The notes below the pieces were generated by a model, which was not told where the DNA came from, did no database searches, and saw nothing but the letters and a program-made list of their open reading frames with translations. A program made the position numbers and the translations under genes. Below, one piece after another: positions 43,488-52,291 of a stretch of 64,000 nucleotides of DNA. The stretch comes from Rhizobiaceae bacterium (GTDB taxonomy: Bacteria; Pseudomonadota; Alphaproteobacteria; Rhizobiales; Rhizobiaceae), in the NCBI GenBank assembly GCA_025698895.1, contig JAILWO010000002.1:310001-374000 (forward strand), given 5' to 3'. The first letter of the stretch is position 1. The number at the start of each line of letters is the position of its first letter.

Positions 43488-45362
43488 TCAAGGCCCGAAC
43501 CATGATACCGGCAACAGCGTCAGCGCCGGAACATAACTTACCAGCAGCAGCACGGCGAGAAGCGCCAAAACGAACGGCACGATCGCGCGGAATGTCTCCG
43601 TCTGATTGGCCCTGCCCACCCGCGCCGTGGTGAACACCAGCACGCCGAGCGGCGGAGTCAGTGCGCCAATGACGAGGCTGATGACAATCACGACCCCGAA
43701 GTGAATCGGATCCATGCCGGCTGTCACCACGAGCGGCACGAGGATTGGCACCAGGATGACCAGCGAGGCGATCATTTCCATAAACAGCCCGACGATCAGG
43801 AGGAACATCATCACGGCAAAGAGCAGCAGTGGTGGATTCGCGACCAGCAGCGCCAGTTCCTGGGCGATCTTCTGCGGCACCTGCTCGAATGCAAGAACCC
43901 ATGCAAACGGCGCTGCCGCCGCGATAATGACGGCGATCACGATCGTGTCCAGCACGGCTTCGCGGATAGCTGCAATCAGGTTCGCCGGGGTCAGCCTGCG
44001 ATAGAGAAGGAAGCCGCAGAGCAGCGCGTAAATGAACGCGATCGCGCCGGCCTCCGTCGCCGTGAAAGCCCCGAACCGCACGCCGCCCACGATGATCGCG
44101 GGCAGGATTAGTGCAGGGACCGCCAGTCCCAGGGACGACAAGCGCTCGCGCAGCGTCGCCTTTGGGATATCGCCGCCATAACCGCGTCTGCGTGACATGA
44201 AATAAACCATAACCATCAGCGCGGCGGCCACCAGGAAGCCGGGCACGATCGTGGCCACGAACAGAGCGCCGACCGAGACCGAGGCCAGAGCGGCATAGAT
44301 GATTAGGCCTAGGCTAGGTGGGATCAGGTTGGCGAGGGTCGCCGAGGCGGCGGTCAGCGCGGCGCTGAAGGCTCGGCTGTAGCCGCGTTGCGCCATCTCC
44401 GGTACCATCAGCTTGGCGATGGTCGAGGCATCCGCCGTGGAGGATCCCGAAATGCCGGCCAGCATCGTGTTGGTAACGACGTTGGCCTGTCCCAACCCGC
44501 CGCGCAGATGGCCGACTAGTTGCATCGCGAGATCGACAAGACGCGGCGTGATGCCCCCGGCGTTCATCACCGCCGCCGCCAGAATGAAGAACGGGATGGC
44601 AATAAGGGTGAAGGAATTCAGCGACGCCACCATGTTCTGTGAGATGGTGACCAGCAGGATCTGGCTGAACGGCGCGAAGGCGGCGAAGGCGCCGAATGTG
44701 AGTGCGAAAGTCACAGGCACGCCGAGCACGATGCCGACGATCCCGACGATGACCAGCACGACCGCGCTTCCGCTCTGGCCGTAGAACGATGAGGCGCCGT
44801 AGCGCACGGCGAGATAGATCGCGACGCCGCCGGCGAGCACCGCCAGCCCCTGCAGAAGCGTCCTGCCGGCGTTTGGCCAAGCGAGGAAGAAAAGGTTGAG
44901 CAGGCCACCCACGGGCGCCGCGACGAAGAGATACTTCATGGGCCACTGCAACGCCGGGGAAGCCGCGATTGCGCGGCTGACATAATCCCAGCCGTGCATA
45001 ACCAGCATAATGCTCGCCGCCGCGATGACCGCGCGGTTGAACATCTCGAGTGCGGCGCGGTTGCGCGGCGACAGCAGGCGCAGCAGCACGTCGATGGAAA
45101 TGTGGGCATTGCGGCCGGTGGCGATGGCCATCCCGAGGAACACCGCCCAAGCGAAGACCCAGGTTGCGAATTCCTCCGGCCAGGGCAGGCCGGAGCGAAA
45201 GCCGTAGCGCAGCACCACCTGAAGGCAGGCGACGGCCACGGCAGCCAGCATTAGCCCGATGCAGGCCGCCTCGAGAATACGGTCGACGATGCGCGCCAGA
45301 CCGGCCGGTGCGCTGTCGGACGCCGCATCCGAGAGCGCGGCGTCTGTCTCGGTAAATGCCAT
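43488..45362 (-). CDS. TRAP transporter, fused small and large membrane subunits (DctQM)
   Basis: A 624-residue single-chain permease. The first 170 residues are a DctQ four-helix part (LEAACIGLMLAAVAVACLQVV and WPEEFATWVFAWAVFLGMA). The remaining 450 residues are the DctM elevator part (IAIPFFILAAAVMNAGGIT, SGSSTADASTIAKLM, the LIPPSLGLIIYAAL motif and GALTPPLGVLVF). Uptake uses a sodium gradient and the extracytoplasmic binding protein encoded 10 bp upstream. Fusion of Q and M is a known variant and differs from the separate genes at 49.9-51.7 kb. Confidence 0.93.
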   Translation of the reverse strand: MAFTETDAALSDAASDSAPAGLARIVDRILEAACIGLMLAAVAVACLQVVLRYGFRSGLPWPEEFATWVFAWAVFLGMAIATGRNAHISIDVLLRLLSPRNRAALEMFNRAVIAAASIMLVMHGWDYVSRAIAASPALQWPMKYLFVAAPVGGLLNLFFLAWPNAGRTLLQGLAVLAGGVAIYLAVRYGASSFYGQSGSAVVLVIVGIVGIVLGVPVTFALTFGAFAAFAPFSQILLVTISQNMVASLNSFTLIAIPFFILAAAVMNAGGITPRLVDLAMQLVGHLRGGLGQANVVTNTMLAGISGSSTADASTIAKLMVPEMAQRGYSRAFSAALTAASATLANLIPPSLGLIIYAALASVSVGALFVATIVPGFLVAAALMVMVYFMSRRRGYGGDIPKATLRERLSSLGLAVPALILPAIIVGGVRFGAFTATEAGAIAFIYALLCGFLLYRRLTPANLIAAIREAVLDTIVIAVIIAAAAPFAWVLAFEQVPQKIAQELALLVANPPLLLFAVMMFLLIVGLFMEMIASLVILVPILVPLVVTAGMDPIHFGVVIVISLVIGALTPPLGVLVFTTARVGRANQTETFRAIVPFVLALLAVLLLVSYVPALTLLPVSWFGP

Positions 45363-45372
45363 CCCTACAGTC

Positions 45373-46398
45373 TTAACCCAGTGCCCGGATAGCCTTGATC
45401 ATTTCGGCGGTCTCAGGGCTTTTGGAGCCGAATTCATCGAACAGCTTGGAGGTTTGCTCTTCCATCTTGGCGAGCTCTTCCTTCGGCAGCGACTGAACCT
45501 TGACGCCGAGGCCCTTGAGGTCTTCGAGCGTCTTGGCTGCGTTGGCGCGATTGACGTTGCGCTGCTCGGCAAACGCTTCCTTGGCCGAGCTGCGAACCAG
45601 GTCCTGCAGGTCCTGCGGCAGGCTGTCGAGCCATGCGGCGTTCACCCGCACTGCCTTCGGCAGGAACCAGTGGCCGGTCAATGTCAGGTTGTCGGCCTGC
45701 TCGTGGAATTTGAAGCCGACGATAGAGAACACGTCCGAATCGATGGCATCAATGATGCCGGTCGACAGCGCCGAGTACTGCTCCGAATAGGGCAGAGGAG
45801 TAGGCGCAGCGCCCAGAAGTGTCCAGAAATCGACCCATATGCGCAGTTGCGGCACGCGGATCTTGAGGCCATTGAGGTCGTCCAGCGACGCCACCGGGCG
45901 CTTGGCCAGGATGTGACGGAAGCCGGTCTCGCCGTAGGCGACGAACTCGACGCCGGTCTTGGCACGGGCGATGTCGGAGCATTTCTGGCCCAATTCGCCC
46001 TGCAGGACTTTGTCGACATGCTCTTCGCTCTTGTAGATGAAGCCGGGCGCGCCGCCGAAGGCCGCGATCTCGGGAGCGATTGCTTCCTCCGAATCCGGGC
46101 CGGCGGTGGTCACCTGGATCGTGCCGATGCGGCTGCCTTCGAGAGCCTCCGCGAGGCCGCCAAGCTGCGCCGCCGGGAAATGCTGTGCGTCGATGCGTCC
46201 GCCACTCTTCTCGTTCAGCGTTTTTGCCCATGCATCGAAGGCGTTGGTGATCGGCGTACCGATGCCCTCGGTGTGTGCGATCTTACAGACGAATTTCTCC
46301 TGCGCGCGTGCGCCGCGGATGAAGACGGGCGCGGCAAGCGCTGCGGTGCCGGTAGCCAGGAAGCTGCGGCGCGTCGTCGTCATGGCTCTGTTGGTCAT
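45373..46398 (-). CDS. TRAP transporter solute-binding protein (DctP)
   Basis: A 341-residue periplasmic protein with a twin-arginine-type signal (TTRRSFLATGTAALAAP). The DctP fold is shown by GRIDAQHFPAAQLGGLAEAL and the carboxylate-binding Arg segment LNGLKIRVPQLRIWVDFW. The start is ATG 46398 behind GGGAGG. It is the first gene of the leftward operon, divergent from the GntR regulator with palindromes in between. It likely binds an acidic carbohydrate or other carboxylate. Confidence 0.9.
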   Translation of the reverse strand: MTNRAMTTTRRSFLATGTAALAAPVFIRGARAQEKFVCKIAHTEGIGTPITNAFDAWAKTLNEKSGGRIDAQHFPAAQLGGLAEALEGSRIGTIQVTTAGPDSEEAIAPEIAAFGGAPGFIYKSEEHVDKVLQGELGQKCSDIARAKTGVEFVAYGETGFRHILAKRPVASLDDLNGLKIRVPQLRIWVDFWTLLGAAPTPLPYSEQYSALSTGIIDAIDSDVFSIVGFKFHEQADNLTLTGHWFLPKAVRVNAAWLDSLPQDLQDLVRSSAKEAFAEQRNVNRANAAKTLEDLKGLGVKVQSLPKEELAKMEEQTSKLFDEFGSKSPETAEMIKAIRALG

Positions 46399-46428
46399 TT
46401 CAACGTCCTCCCTTTGGTGCCCACTTGC

Positions 46429-46455
46429 GGTATGGCACCATACCGGTATGTTACC
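46429..46455. promoter_or_regulatory. Palindromes between dctP and gntR
   Basis: GGTATGGCACCATACC (46429-46444) is a perfect 16-bp dyad. It is followed directly by GGTATGTTACC (46445-46455), a second dyad with arms GGTA/TACC around TGT. FadR-type GntR proteins recognise short dyads of this sort, so this is the likely operator for both the divergent transporter operon and the regulator. Confidence 0.6.
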
Positions 46456-46496
46456 TTACGGCACGATGATGGCAAGTGATTTTGGTAGGACCAGAT

Positions 46497-47264
46497 ATGG
46501 CCTTGGCAGGCTACTCGACCGATCGCGGGAAGAACGGGTACTCTATGGAACTGCCGCTGAAGGTTAGAGAACCGATTGCCTCGCAACTCGTTGCCGCGCT
46601 CAGGCAAGGTATTGTCGAGCTGAAGTTGATGCCCGGCGAAGCCCTCTCGGAGAAGGAGATAGCGGCCCGCTTCGGCGTCAGCCGCCAGCCAGTGCGCGAA
46701 GCCTTCATAAAGCTATCCGAGGCTGGCCTCGTGGAGATCCGCCCTAGCCGTGGCACCTACGTGATGAAGATTTCGGTGCGCGAACTAGCCAATGCACGTT
46801 ACGTGCGAGAGGCGATCGAATGCGATATAGCCCGAGATGCCGGCCGTCTTGCGCAGGCGAGGCATGTCGAGATCCTACGCGGCCTGCTTGACCGTCAGCG
46901 AACCGCAGCCGCGAGAAACGATTATCATAACTTTAACGACCACGACGAAGCCTTCCATCGCGCGATCGCCGACATCATCGACTGCGATTATGCGTGGCGA
47001 ATCGTGGAGAGCGCGCGGGTGCAGACCGACCGGGTCCGCTTTCTCAGCCTCCCCGCGGCATCTCCAATGCCTCTTCTGATCCGCCAGCATGAGGCGATCG
47101 TGGACCGTCTTGCCGCAAACGATCCCCAGGGCGCCGAGAACGAGATGCGGCGCCACCTGCGCGAGATCCTTCTTGCGCTGCCGCAACTCGCTGCTGCTTA
47201 TCCTGATCTCTTCGCAGATACCGAACTGCCAACTCACACGATCGGGCTCATTCCGCAGAAGTGA
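46497..47264 (+). CDS. GntR (FadR/FCD) regulator of the TRAP/oxidoreductase operon
   Basis: About 255 residues. The winged helix at the N-terminus contains ASQLVAALRQGIVELKLMPG and the recognition part EKEIAARFGVSRQPVREAFIKLSEAGLVE. The FCD domain carries the metal/ligand segment (FNDHDEAFHRAIAD and a later RQHEAIVDRL). ATG at 46497 follows AGGA; a later ATG at 46545 is also possible. It is divergent from dctP and probably represses the operon until its substrate appears. Confidence 0.9.
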   Translation: MALAGYSTDRGKNGYSMELPLKVREPIASQLVAALRQGIVELKLMPGEALSEKEIAARFGVSRQPVREAFIKLSEAGLVEIRPSRGTYVMKISVRELANARYVREAIECDIARDAGRLAQARHVEILRGLLDRQRTAAARNDYHNFNDHDEAFHRAIADIIDCDYAWRIVESARVQTDRVRFLSLPAASPMPLLIRQHEAIVDRLAANDPQGAENEMRRHLREILLALPQLAAAYPDLFADTELPTHTIGLIPQK

Positions 47265-47710
47265 GTATGTGCCTCACGCCCCTGCATGCAGCGGCTTCTG
47301 GAAAACGGTGAAGCTTGCCTGGATGTCCGAAAAGAAGCGCCTTGCCGGTTCGGCAGGACCGGGGCCGGCTCCGGACCGTCCACGCCACTCCATGGTGATA
47401 CGGCGACGACGCGGCGCCCATGCCCGATGTGACCACCGGCAATGTCTGCTTCCATGAGGTGTCCCTTGGAATAACCGATAGGAGGGGCGCGTTGCTGTCG
47501 ACATGCGGCGGCCATCTGGATGGCCGATTTCCCAACGTCTCCGGCGAAAAGCGGTCGGGCAGGAATCCACCCCAATCCGGTCCTTGGCACGGGGCCAGCC
47601 CTTCTGAACCAGCAAGGAATTTGTTTTGGAAGGCGCCGGGGGCAATTCCTACGGCAACGCCAAGGCGGAGAGCCTATGGTCGAGACGAGGTCTCTTCCGA
47701 TAGTCGACGG
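47265..47710. other. Intergenic stretch with no credible gene
   Basis: The 446 bp between the GntR gene and the end of the LacI gene have several open frames on both strands, but none has a good start, a ribosome site and a protein-like sequence together. The stretch may hold the 3' ends of both transcripts or remains of a lost gene. I see no clear terminator or repeat in it. Confidence 0.4.
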
Positions 47711-48772
47711 CTACGGCTGCTTCAACTGCGGCGGGATGTTCTCGCGGAAGATAACTTCCATGCTGAGCGGGAACTGGCGCGCCTCGCCATTCGCCGACGG
47801 TTCGGCCGATCGCGAAAAGCGCGCCAGCGTCTGCGCGATGATCTGGTCCGGATCCGAATTGATCACGGCGTCCATGACGCCGTCGATGAGCAGTCGCCTC
47901 GTATCGGTAGTCATGCCATGCCCGATGAAGACGATGTCGCTGCTCTTGCCGCGCTCGCGCAACGCACGGCCGATGCCATCCGACGAACCGCCGACATTGT
48001 AGATGCCGATGAGGTCCGGGTTCTGGTCGAGCAGCGAAAGCGTGTGGCGATAATTCTCGTTGCGGTCGTCGTGACCCTCGCGCATACCGACAACGCGCAG
48101 ACCGGGATGCGATTCCTCAAGCAGGCTGAGGAACCCCATCTCGCGCTCGGCGTGGGCCCGGTAGTTGCGACTGCCGGCGACCAGCGCGACGCTGCCGTGC
48201 CGACGGCCGCAGAACCGCGCGAGCAGCAGCGCGGCGGTGCGGCCCGCGGCCTGGTTGTCGAGCCCGACATAGGCTTCGCGGCCAGGATGGGGCAGATCCG
48301 AGACTATCGTGACCAGCCTTGTGCCGCCGGCGCTGACTTCCTCCGCCGCCTCGCGCACCAGCGGATGGTCGATCGCCATAAAGGCGATGCCGTCGGCCCA
48401 GCGTGCATGGTGGCGTAGCGCCGTCGCCAATGCCCTGGCGTCGAAGCTCTCGATGAAGAAGCAGCGCACGGGAACCTCGTCGCGCAGCCCTGTCTCGGCG
48501 ATGGCGCGCACCTTGTCGCCCAGCACCCTGAGATAGGGATTCGTGCCCTTGGGCAGCAGGAAGGCGACGTTGGGCGGGCGCGGTCCCGACAGTCGCTCGC
48601 GCTCTTCCTGCTCCATGTAGCCGAGGTCGACCGCCGCTTTCAGCACGCGTTCGACGGTGCGCGGCTTGACCCCCTTGCGGCGGTTGAGCACGCGGTCGAC
48701 GGTCGCCAGCGATACCTGGGCGGCACGCGCAACCTCGGACATCGAGGGCAGGTCGCGAGAATCCGATGACAC
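47711..48772 (-). CDS. LacI-family regulator of the RLP cluster
   Basis: A 353-residue regulator with the helix-turn-helix and hinge of LacI (MSEVARAAQVSLATVDRVLNRR) and a periplasmic-binding-protein-like ligand domain (YVGLDNQAAGRTAALLLA, GIYNVGGSSDGIGRALRE). The start is chosen as GTG 48772 behind TTGAGG; a start at 48814 would add 14 untypical residues. It is divergent from the TRAP, VOC, RLP and kinase genes and very probably controls them, with a carbohydrate-like inducer. Confidence 0.88.
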   Translation of the reverse strand: MSSDSRDLPSMSEVARAAQVSLATVDRVLNRRKGVKPRTVERVLKAAVDLGYMEQEERERLSGPRPPNVAFLLPKGTNPYLRVLGDKVRAIAETGLRDEVPVRCFFIESFDARALATALRHHARWADGIAFMAIDHPLVREAAEEVSAGGTRLVTIVSDLPHPGREAYVGLDNQAAGRTAALLLARFCGRRHGSVALVAGSRNYRAHAEREMGFLSLLEESHPGLRVVGMREGHDDRNENYRHTLSLLDQNPDLIGIYNVGGSSDGIGRALRERGKSSDIVFIGHGMTTDTRRLLIDGVMDAVINSDPDQIIAQTLARFSRSAEPSANGEARQFPLSMEVIFRENIPPQLKQP

Positions 48773-48805
48773 GTCAAAATACCTCAAGAATGATTGTTTG
48801 ACGTG
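48770..48805. promoter_or_regulatory. Inverted repeat at the LacI gene start
   Basis: CACGTCAAA (48770-48778) and TTTGACGTG (48797-48805) are perfect 9-bp inverted copies, 18 bp apart. One copy overlaps the LacI GTG start. The spacing is wider than a simple LacI operator, so each arm may be a half-site or bound by a dimer of dimers. Autoregulation of the LacI gene and control of the divergent operon are possible. Confidence 0.45.
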
Positions 48806-48898
48806 AAGCATCACCCTTCATAGCCTTCTGTCAAGAGGAGCGGGAATGGCCGGCGACTGTTCGTCCCGGCCCCTCGAAACACATCAAGGGAGGTTATC

Positions 48899-49915
48899 AT
48901 GGTCAGACAGATAAACTTGACCCGGCGTGGCGCGCTGGCGGTCGGTCTCGGTGCGGGAGCGCTCGCCGTGGCGCCGCGCTGGGCGTCGGCGCAGTCGCTG
49001 ACGCTGCGCTATGGCCACAACAACGAGCCCGCCAGCGTCGCCGGAGCGCAGGCCGACTGGTTCGCCGAAGCCGTCGCCAAGCATTCGGGCGGTGATGTCG
49101 CCGTCGAGGTGTTTCCGTCGTCGCAGCTCGGCAAGCTGCAGGAACTGGCGGAGGCCGTATCGCTGGGCACGGTGGCCTTCTCGCACAACACGGCCGGCGG
49201 CATCGGCTCGCTCTACGAGCCGTTCGGCGCGCTCGACACGCCCTATCTCTACCGCGATGTCGACCACCTGATGAAGGTGATGGACGTCAACTCGCCGGTG
49301 ATGCAGGAGCTGAACCAGGGCCTGATCGAGGCTGCCAATGTCCGCGTCATCTACGCCCACTATTTCGGCCGCAGGAACCTTACCTGCAACAAGGCGGTAT
49401 ACAAGCCGGCCGACCTCGCGGGCGAGAAGATCCGCGCCGTGCCTTTCCCGATCTACCAGACCGCGATCGAGGGCATGGGTGCGGCTCCGGTTCCGGTCGA
49501 CTGGTCGGAAGTGCCGACCGCGCTCGCCACGGGCGTCGTCGCGGGCCAGGAGAATCCGGTCAACGTTATCCTCAACGTCAAGCTCTACGAGGTGCAGTCG
49601 CACCTGATGCTGACCGGCCACATGTCCAATGCCGAGGTCGTGGTCATGAACGAGGACGCATGGCAGGCGCTTTCCGACACGCAGAAGCAGGCGGTCGAAG
49701 CCGCGTCGCTGGAGATCCGCCAGCGCGCCACCAAGGCCATCCAGGACAACGAGGAAAAGGAGACCGAAGAGCTGCGCAAACTCGGCATGACCGTCATCGG
49801 CCCCGAGGACGGGCTCGACATCGAGGCCTTCCGCGCATCCGTCTCCAAGCTCGCCGACGAGCGTTTCGGGGAGAAGTACGGCCCGCTCTACGACAAGATC
49901 CGGGCGATCGCCTGA
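48899..49915 (+). CDS. TRAP solute-binding protein (DctP) of the RLP cluster
   Basis: A 338-residue exported protein with a twin-arginine-type signal (NLTRRGALAVGLGAGALA, cleavage after WASA). DctP-family strands and the ligand Arg segment (LAGEKIRAVPFPIYQTAIEGMGA) are present. It starts at ATG 48899 after GGGAGG and leads the operon with DctQ, DctM, a VOC protein, an RLP and a kinase. The ligand is therefore probably a branched or linear sugar acid. Confidence 0.92.
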   Translation: MVRQINLTRRGALAVGLGAGALAVAPRWASAQSLTLRYGHNNEPASVAGAQADWFAEAVAKHSGGDVAVEVFPSSQLGKLQELAEAVSLGTVAFSHNTAGGIGSLYEPFGALDTPYLYRDVDHLMKVMDVNSPVMQELNQGLIEAANVRVIYAHYFGRRNLTCNKAVYKPADLAGEKIRAVPFPIYQTAIEGMGAAPVPVDWSEVPTALATGVVAGQENPVNVILNVKLYEVQSHLMLTGHMSNAEVVVMNEDAWQALSDTQKQAVEAASLEIRQRATKAIQDNEEKETEELRKLGMTVIGPEDGLDIEAFRASVSKLADERFGEKYGPLYDKIRAIA

Positions 49916-49940
49916 CGGGCATGGCCGGGAGGTCGCGGCG

Positions 49941-50462
49941 ATGAATGGCGGACCCCGAGGTCCGGCAGACGGCGGCGTGCTGAAAGGCGCCGCCATCGCT
50001 AGCCGGGTGCTGGCGATGCTGCTGTTGGCGCTGATGTGCGTGCTCGTCGTCGGACAGGTGATCGGCCGCAACCTCTTCGACACCGGCATGCCCTGGGCGG
50101 ACGAGCTGTCTCGCTTCTGCGGCGTTGCGATCGTCTTCCTGTGCGTGCCGCTGCTCGCGCTGCGCGGCCAGCACGTCGCGGTCGACATGGTACCGATGAT
50201 GCTGCCCGAGCGGCATCGGCGCCGGGTCGCGCTCGTCGTTGAACTGCTCGTCCTGGTCTTCGCCGCGCTGACGCTGTGGGCGCTTTATGCCTTTCTAGGC
50301 CGCGCATGGAAGTTTGCGACGCCGACGCTCGGCATTCCCAACGGGGTCTTCTACACCCCCTCCATCATCGGCTTCGCTCTGTTGGCCGTGGTGACAGTGA
50401 CACGGATCGCAGGCCTGCTCTCGGGGCGGCCGCTGGGACCCTCCGCCAAGGCACTGCCATGA
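49941..50462 (+). CDS. TRAP small membrane subunit (DctQ)
   Basis: A 173-residue four-helix protein. The pattern SRVLAMLLLALMCVLVVGQVIGRNLF, GMPWADELSRFCGVAIVFL and LRGQHVAVDMVP is typical of DctQ. Its TGA overlaps the ATG of dctM (ATGA). It connects the binding protein and the large subunit in the membrane. Confidence 0.93.
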   Translation: MNGGPRGPADGGVLKGAAIASRVLAMLLLALMCVLVVGQVIGRNLFDTGMPWADELSRFCGVAIVFLCVPLLALRGQHVAVDMVPMMLPERHRRRVALVVELLVLVFAALTLWALYAFLGRAWKFATPTLGIPNGVFYTPSIIGFALLAVVTVTRIAGLLSGRPLGPSAKALP

Positions 50463-51736
50463 GCATCGTGTTGATCGTCGTCTTCGCCGCCGCGCTGATC
50501 GCCGGCGCGCCGATCGCGGTGGCGCTCGGCCTGTCGTCGGCGATCGCCATCTTCGCCTTCGACCTGCCGCTGCATGTCCTGGCGCAGCGCGCCGTAAACG
50601 CGCTGGATTCAACGCCGCTTCTAGCGGTTCCGCTGTTCATCCTGGCGGCTTCGCTGCTCAACGCCATGGGTGTGACCGCCCACATATTCGACCTCGTGCG
50701 CCTGATGGTCGGCCGCATCCGTGGAGCGGTCGCACAGGTGTCCATCCTGGTCAGCCTGATCTTTTCGGGCGTCTCGGGCGCCGCCCTCGCCGACATCGGC
50801 GCGCTGGGCAAGATCCAGATCGACCAGATGGTGGCCCAGGGCTACAAGAAGAACTTCGCCGCCGGCATCACCATCGCGGCGGCCACGATCGGCCCGATCT
50901 TCCCGCCGTCGATCCCGCTCATCATTTATGCCAGCGTCACCAATGTCTCGGCGGTGCAGCTTTTGGTGGCCGGCATCGTTCCGGCGGTGCTGATCACCCT
51001 GTTCCTGATGGCACAGGTCGCCATCATCGCGCGCCTCTATGGCCTGCCGCGCGACACCGTGACCCCGTCGCTGCGCTCGGTCGCGGAGAAGGCCATCGTT
51101 TCCCTGCCGGCGTTGATCGCCCCGATCATCCTCATAGGCGGCCTGCTCAGCGGCTATTTCGGCCCGACGGAAGTCGCCGGCGTCACGGTAGCCTATGCAC
51201 TGATGATCGGCGTCTTCGTCTACCGGACGCTGACCTTGCGGGCCGTGTGGGAGAGCCTGCGCGAGACCGCCGAGGCAACCGCCGGCATCCTGTTCATCGT
51301 CTCGACCGCGGCCGTCTTCGCCTGGGTGCTGACGCTCGACCGGGTGCCGGCCATCGCAGGAGAATGGCTGCTCGGCATCTCCTCCAATCCGCTGGTGCTG
51401 CTGCTTCTGGTCAACGTGCTGTTGCTGGTCGTCGGCATGTTCCTGGAATCGATCGCCGCGATCCTGATCATCGCGCCGATCGTCGCCCCCGCGCTCCATG
51501 CGGCCGGCGTCGATCCGCTGCAACTGGGCATCGTCTTCGTCCTCAATCTGATGATCGGCCTGCTGACGCCGCCGATCGGCATGAGCCTCTACATGGTGTC
51601 GATCATCGCCACGATGCCCGTTCACAGCGTGGTGCGCGGCGTCCTGCCGTTCTTCGTTCCGCTCATTCTTTCACTGCTGGTCGTTTCGACGGTACCCGCC
51701 GTCTCGACCTGGCTGCCCACCCTCCTGTCCCGATAG
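50459..51736 (+). CDS. TRAP large membrane subunit (DctM)
   Basis: A 425-residue elevator-type transporter. Motifs ALDSTPLLAVPLFILAASLLNAMG, SGVSGAALADIGALGK, TIGPIFPPSIPLIIYAS and GLLTPPIGMSLYM are as expected. The start is ATG 50459; a longer frame from 50276 overlaps dctQ and is rejected. With DctP and DctQ it forms a secondary uptake system driven by sodium. It ends 8 bp before the VOC gene. Confidence 0.95.
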   Translation: MSIVLIVVFAAALIAGAPIAVALGLSSAIAIFAFDLPLHVLAQRAVNALDSTPLLAVPLFILAASLLNAMGVTAHIFDLVRLMVGRIRGAVAQVSILVSLIFSGVSGAALADIGALGKIQIDQMVAQGYKKNFAAGITIAAATIGPIFPPSIPLIIYASVTNVSAVQLLVAGIVPAVLITLFLMAQVAIIARLYGLPRDTVTPSLRSVAEKAIVSLPALIAPIILIGGLLSGYFGPTEVAGVTVAYALMIGVFVYRTLTLRAVWESLRETAEATAGILFIVSTAAVFAWVLTLDRVPAIAGEWLLGISSNPLVLLLLVNVLLLVVGMFLESIAAILIIAPIVAPALHAAGVDPLQLGIVFVLNLMIGLLTPPIGMSLYMVSIIATMPVHSVVRGVLPFFVPLILSLLVVSTVPAVSTWLPTLLSR

Positions 51737-51744
51737 GTTCTTCC

Positions 51745-52284
51745 ATGAGCAGGTTTCTTGGCGCGATCCGCCAGCTTGGTTACGTCGTCGACGATATCGA
51801 GGCGGCGATGGCGCACTGGCACGACGTGATGGGCGTCGGCCCGTGGTTCTACAACCCGAAGGTGCCGATCGAGGACTATTTCTATGAGGGTCAGCCCTAC
51901 CGGCCGCACAATTCGGTGGCACTGGCCAACAGCGGCTACATCCAGGTCGAACTGATCCAGTGCCGCAATGACGTTCCCTCCATGTATCGCGATTTCCGCC
52001 TTGCCGGCCATCGCGGCCTGCAGCATGTCGCCTTCTGGACGCAGGACTACGATCGCGATCTCGCCCGCATGGAGGCCGACGGCTTCCGCCCCAAGATGAG
52101 CGGGAAGGTCGGCGAGAACGGCCGGTTCGTCTATTTCGACCGCGAGGCCCATCCCGGCACGGTGATCGAACTGTCCGAGGTGATGGGCCCCAAGGGCCGT
52201 ATGTTCGACATGATCCGCGCAGCATCGGAAAACTGGGACGGCAGCGACCCCGTGCGTCCGTTCCCCGACCTGTCGGCGATCTGA
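51745..52284 (+). CDS. VOC-superfamily protein (methylmalonyl-CoA-epimerase-like)
   Basis: A 179-residue protein of two VOC half-domains. Aligned by eye to methylmalonyl-CoA epimerase, the metal ligands would be Gln10 (in RQLGYVVDD, His in the model enzyme), Glu69 (IQVELIQ), His94 (GLQHVAFW) and Glu142 (GTVIELSEV). The metal site is therefore probably intact with one change. VOC enzymes include epimerases, isomerases and lyases that abstract a proton next to a carbonyl. Its place between the transporter and the RLP suggests an isomerisation or ring/side-chain step on the imported acid. The exact reaction is unknown. Confidence 0.8.
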   Translation: MSRFLGAIRQLGYVVDDIEAAMAHWHDVMGVGPWFYNPKVPIEDYFYEGQPYRPHNSVALANSGYIQVELIQCRNDVPSMYRDFRLAGHRGLQHVAFWTQDYDRDLARMEADGFRPKMSGKVGENGRFVYFDREAHPGTVIELSEVMGPKGRMFDMIRAASENWDGSDPVRPFPDLSAI

Positions 52285-52291
52285 GGCCGCG

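Noticed and set aside
47420-48418. Plus-strand 332-codon frame
   Set aside because: Mostly antisense to the LacI gene, and its first part has no protein-like features.
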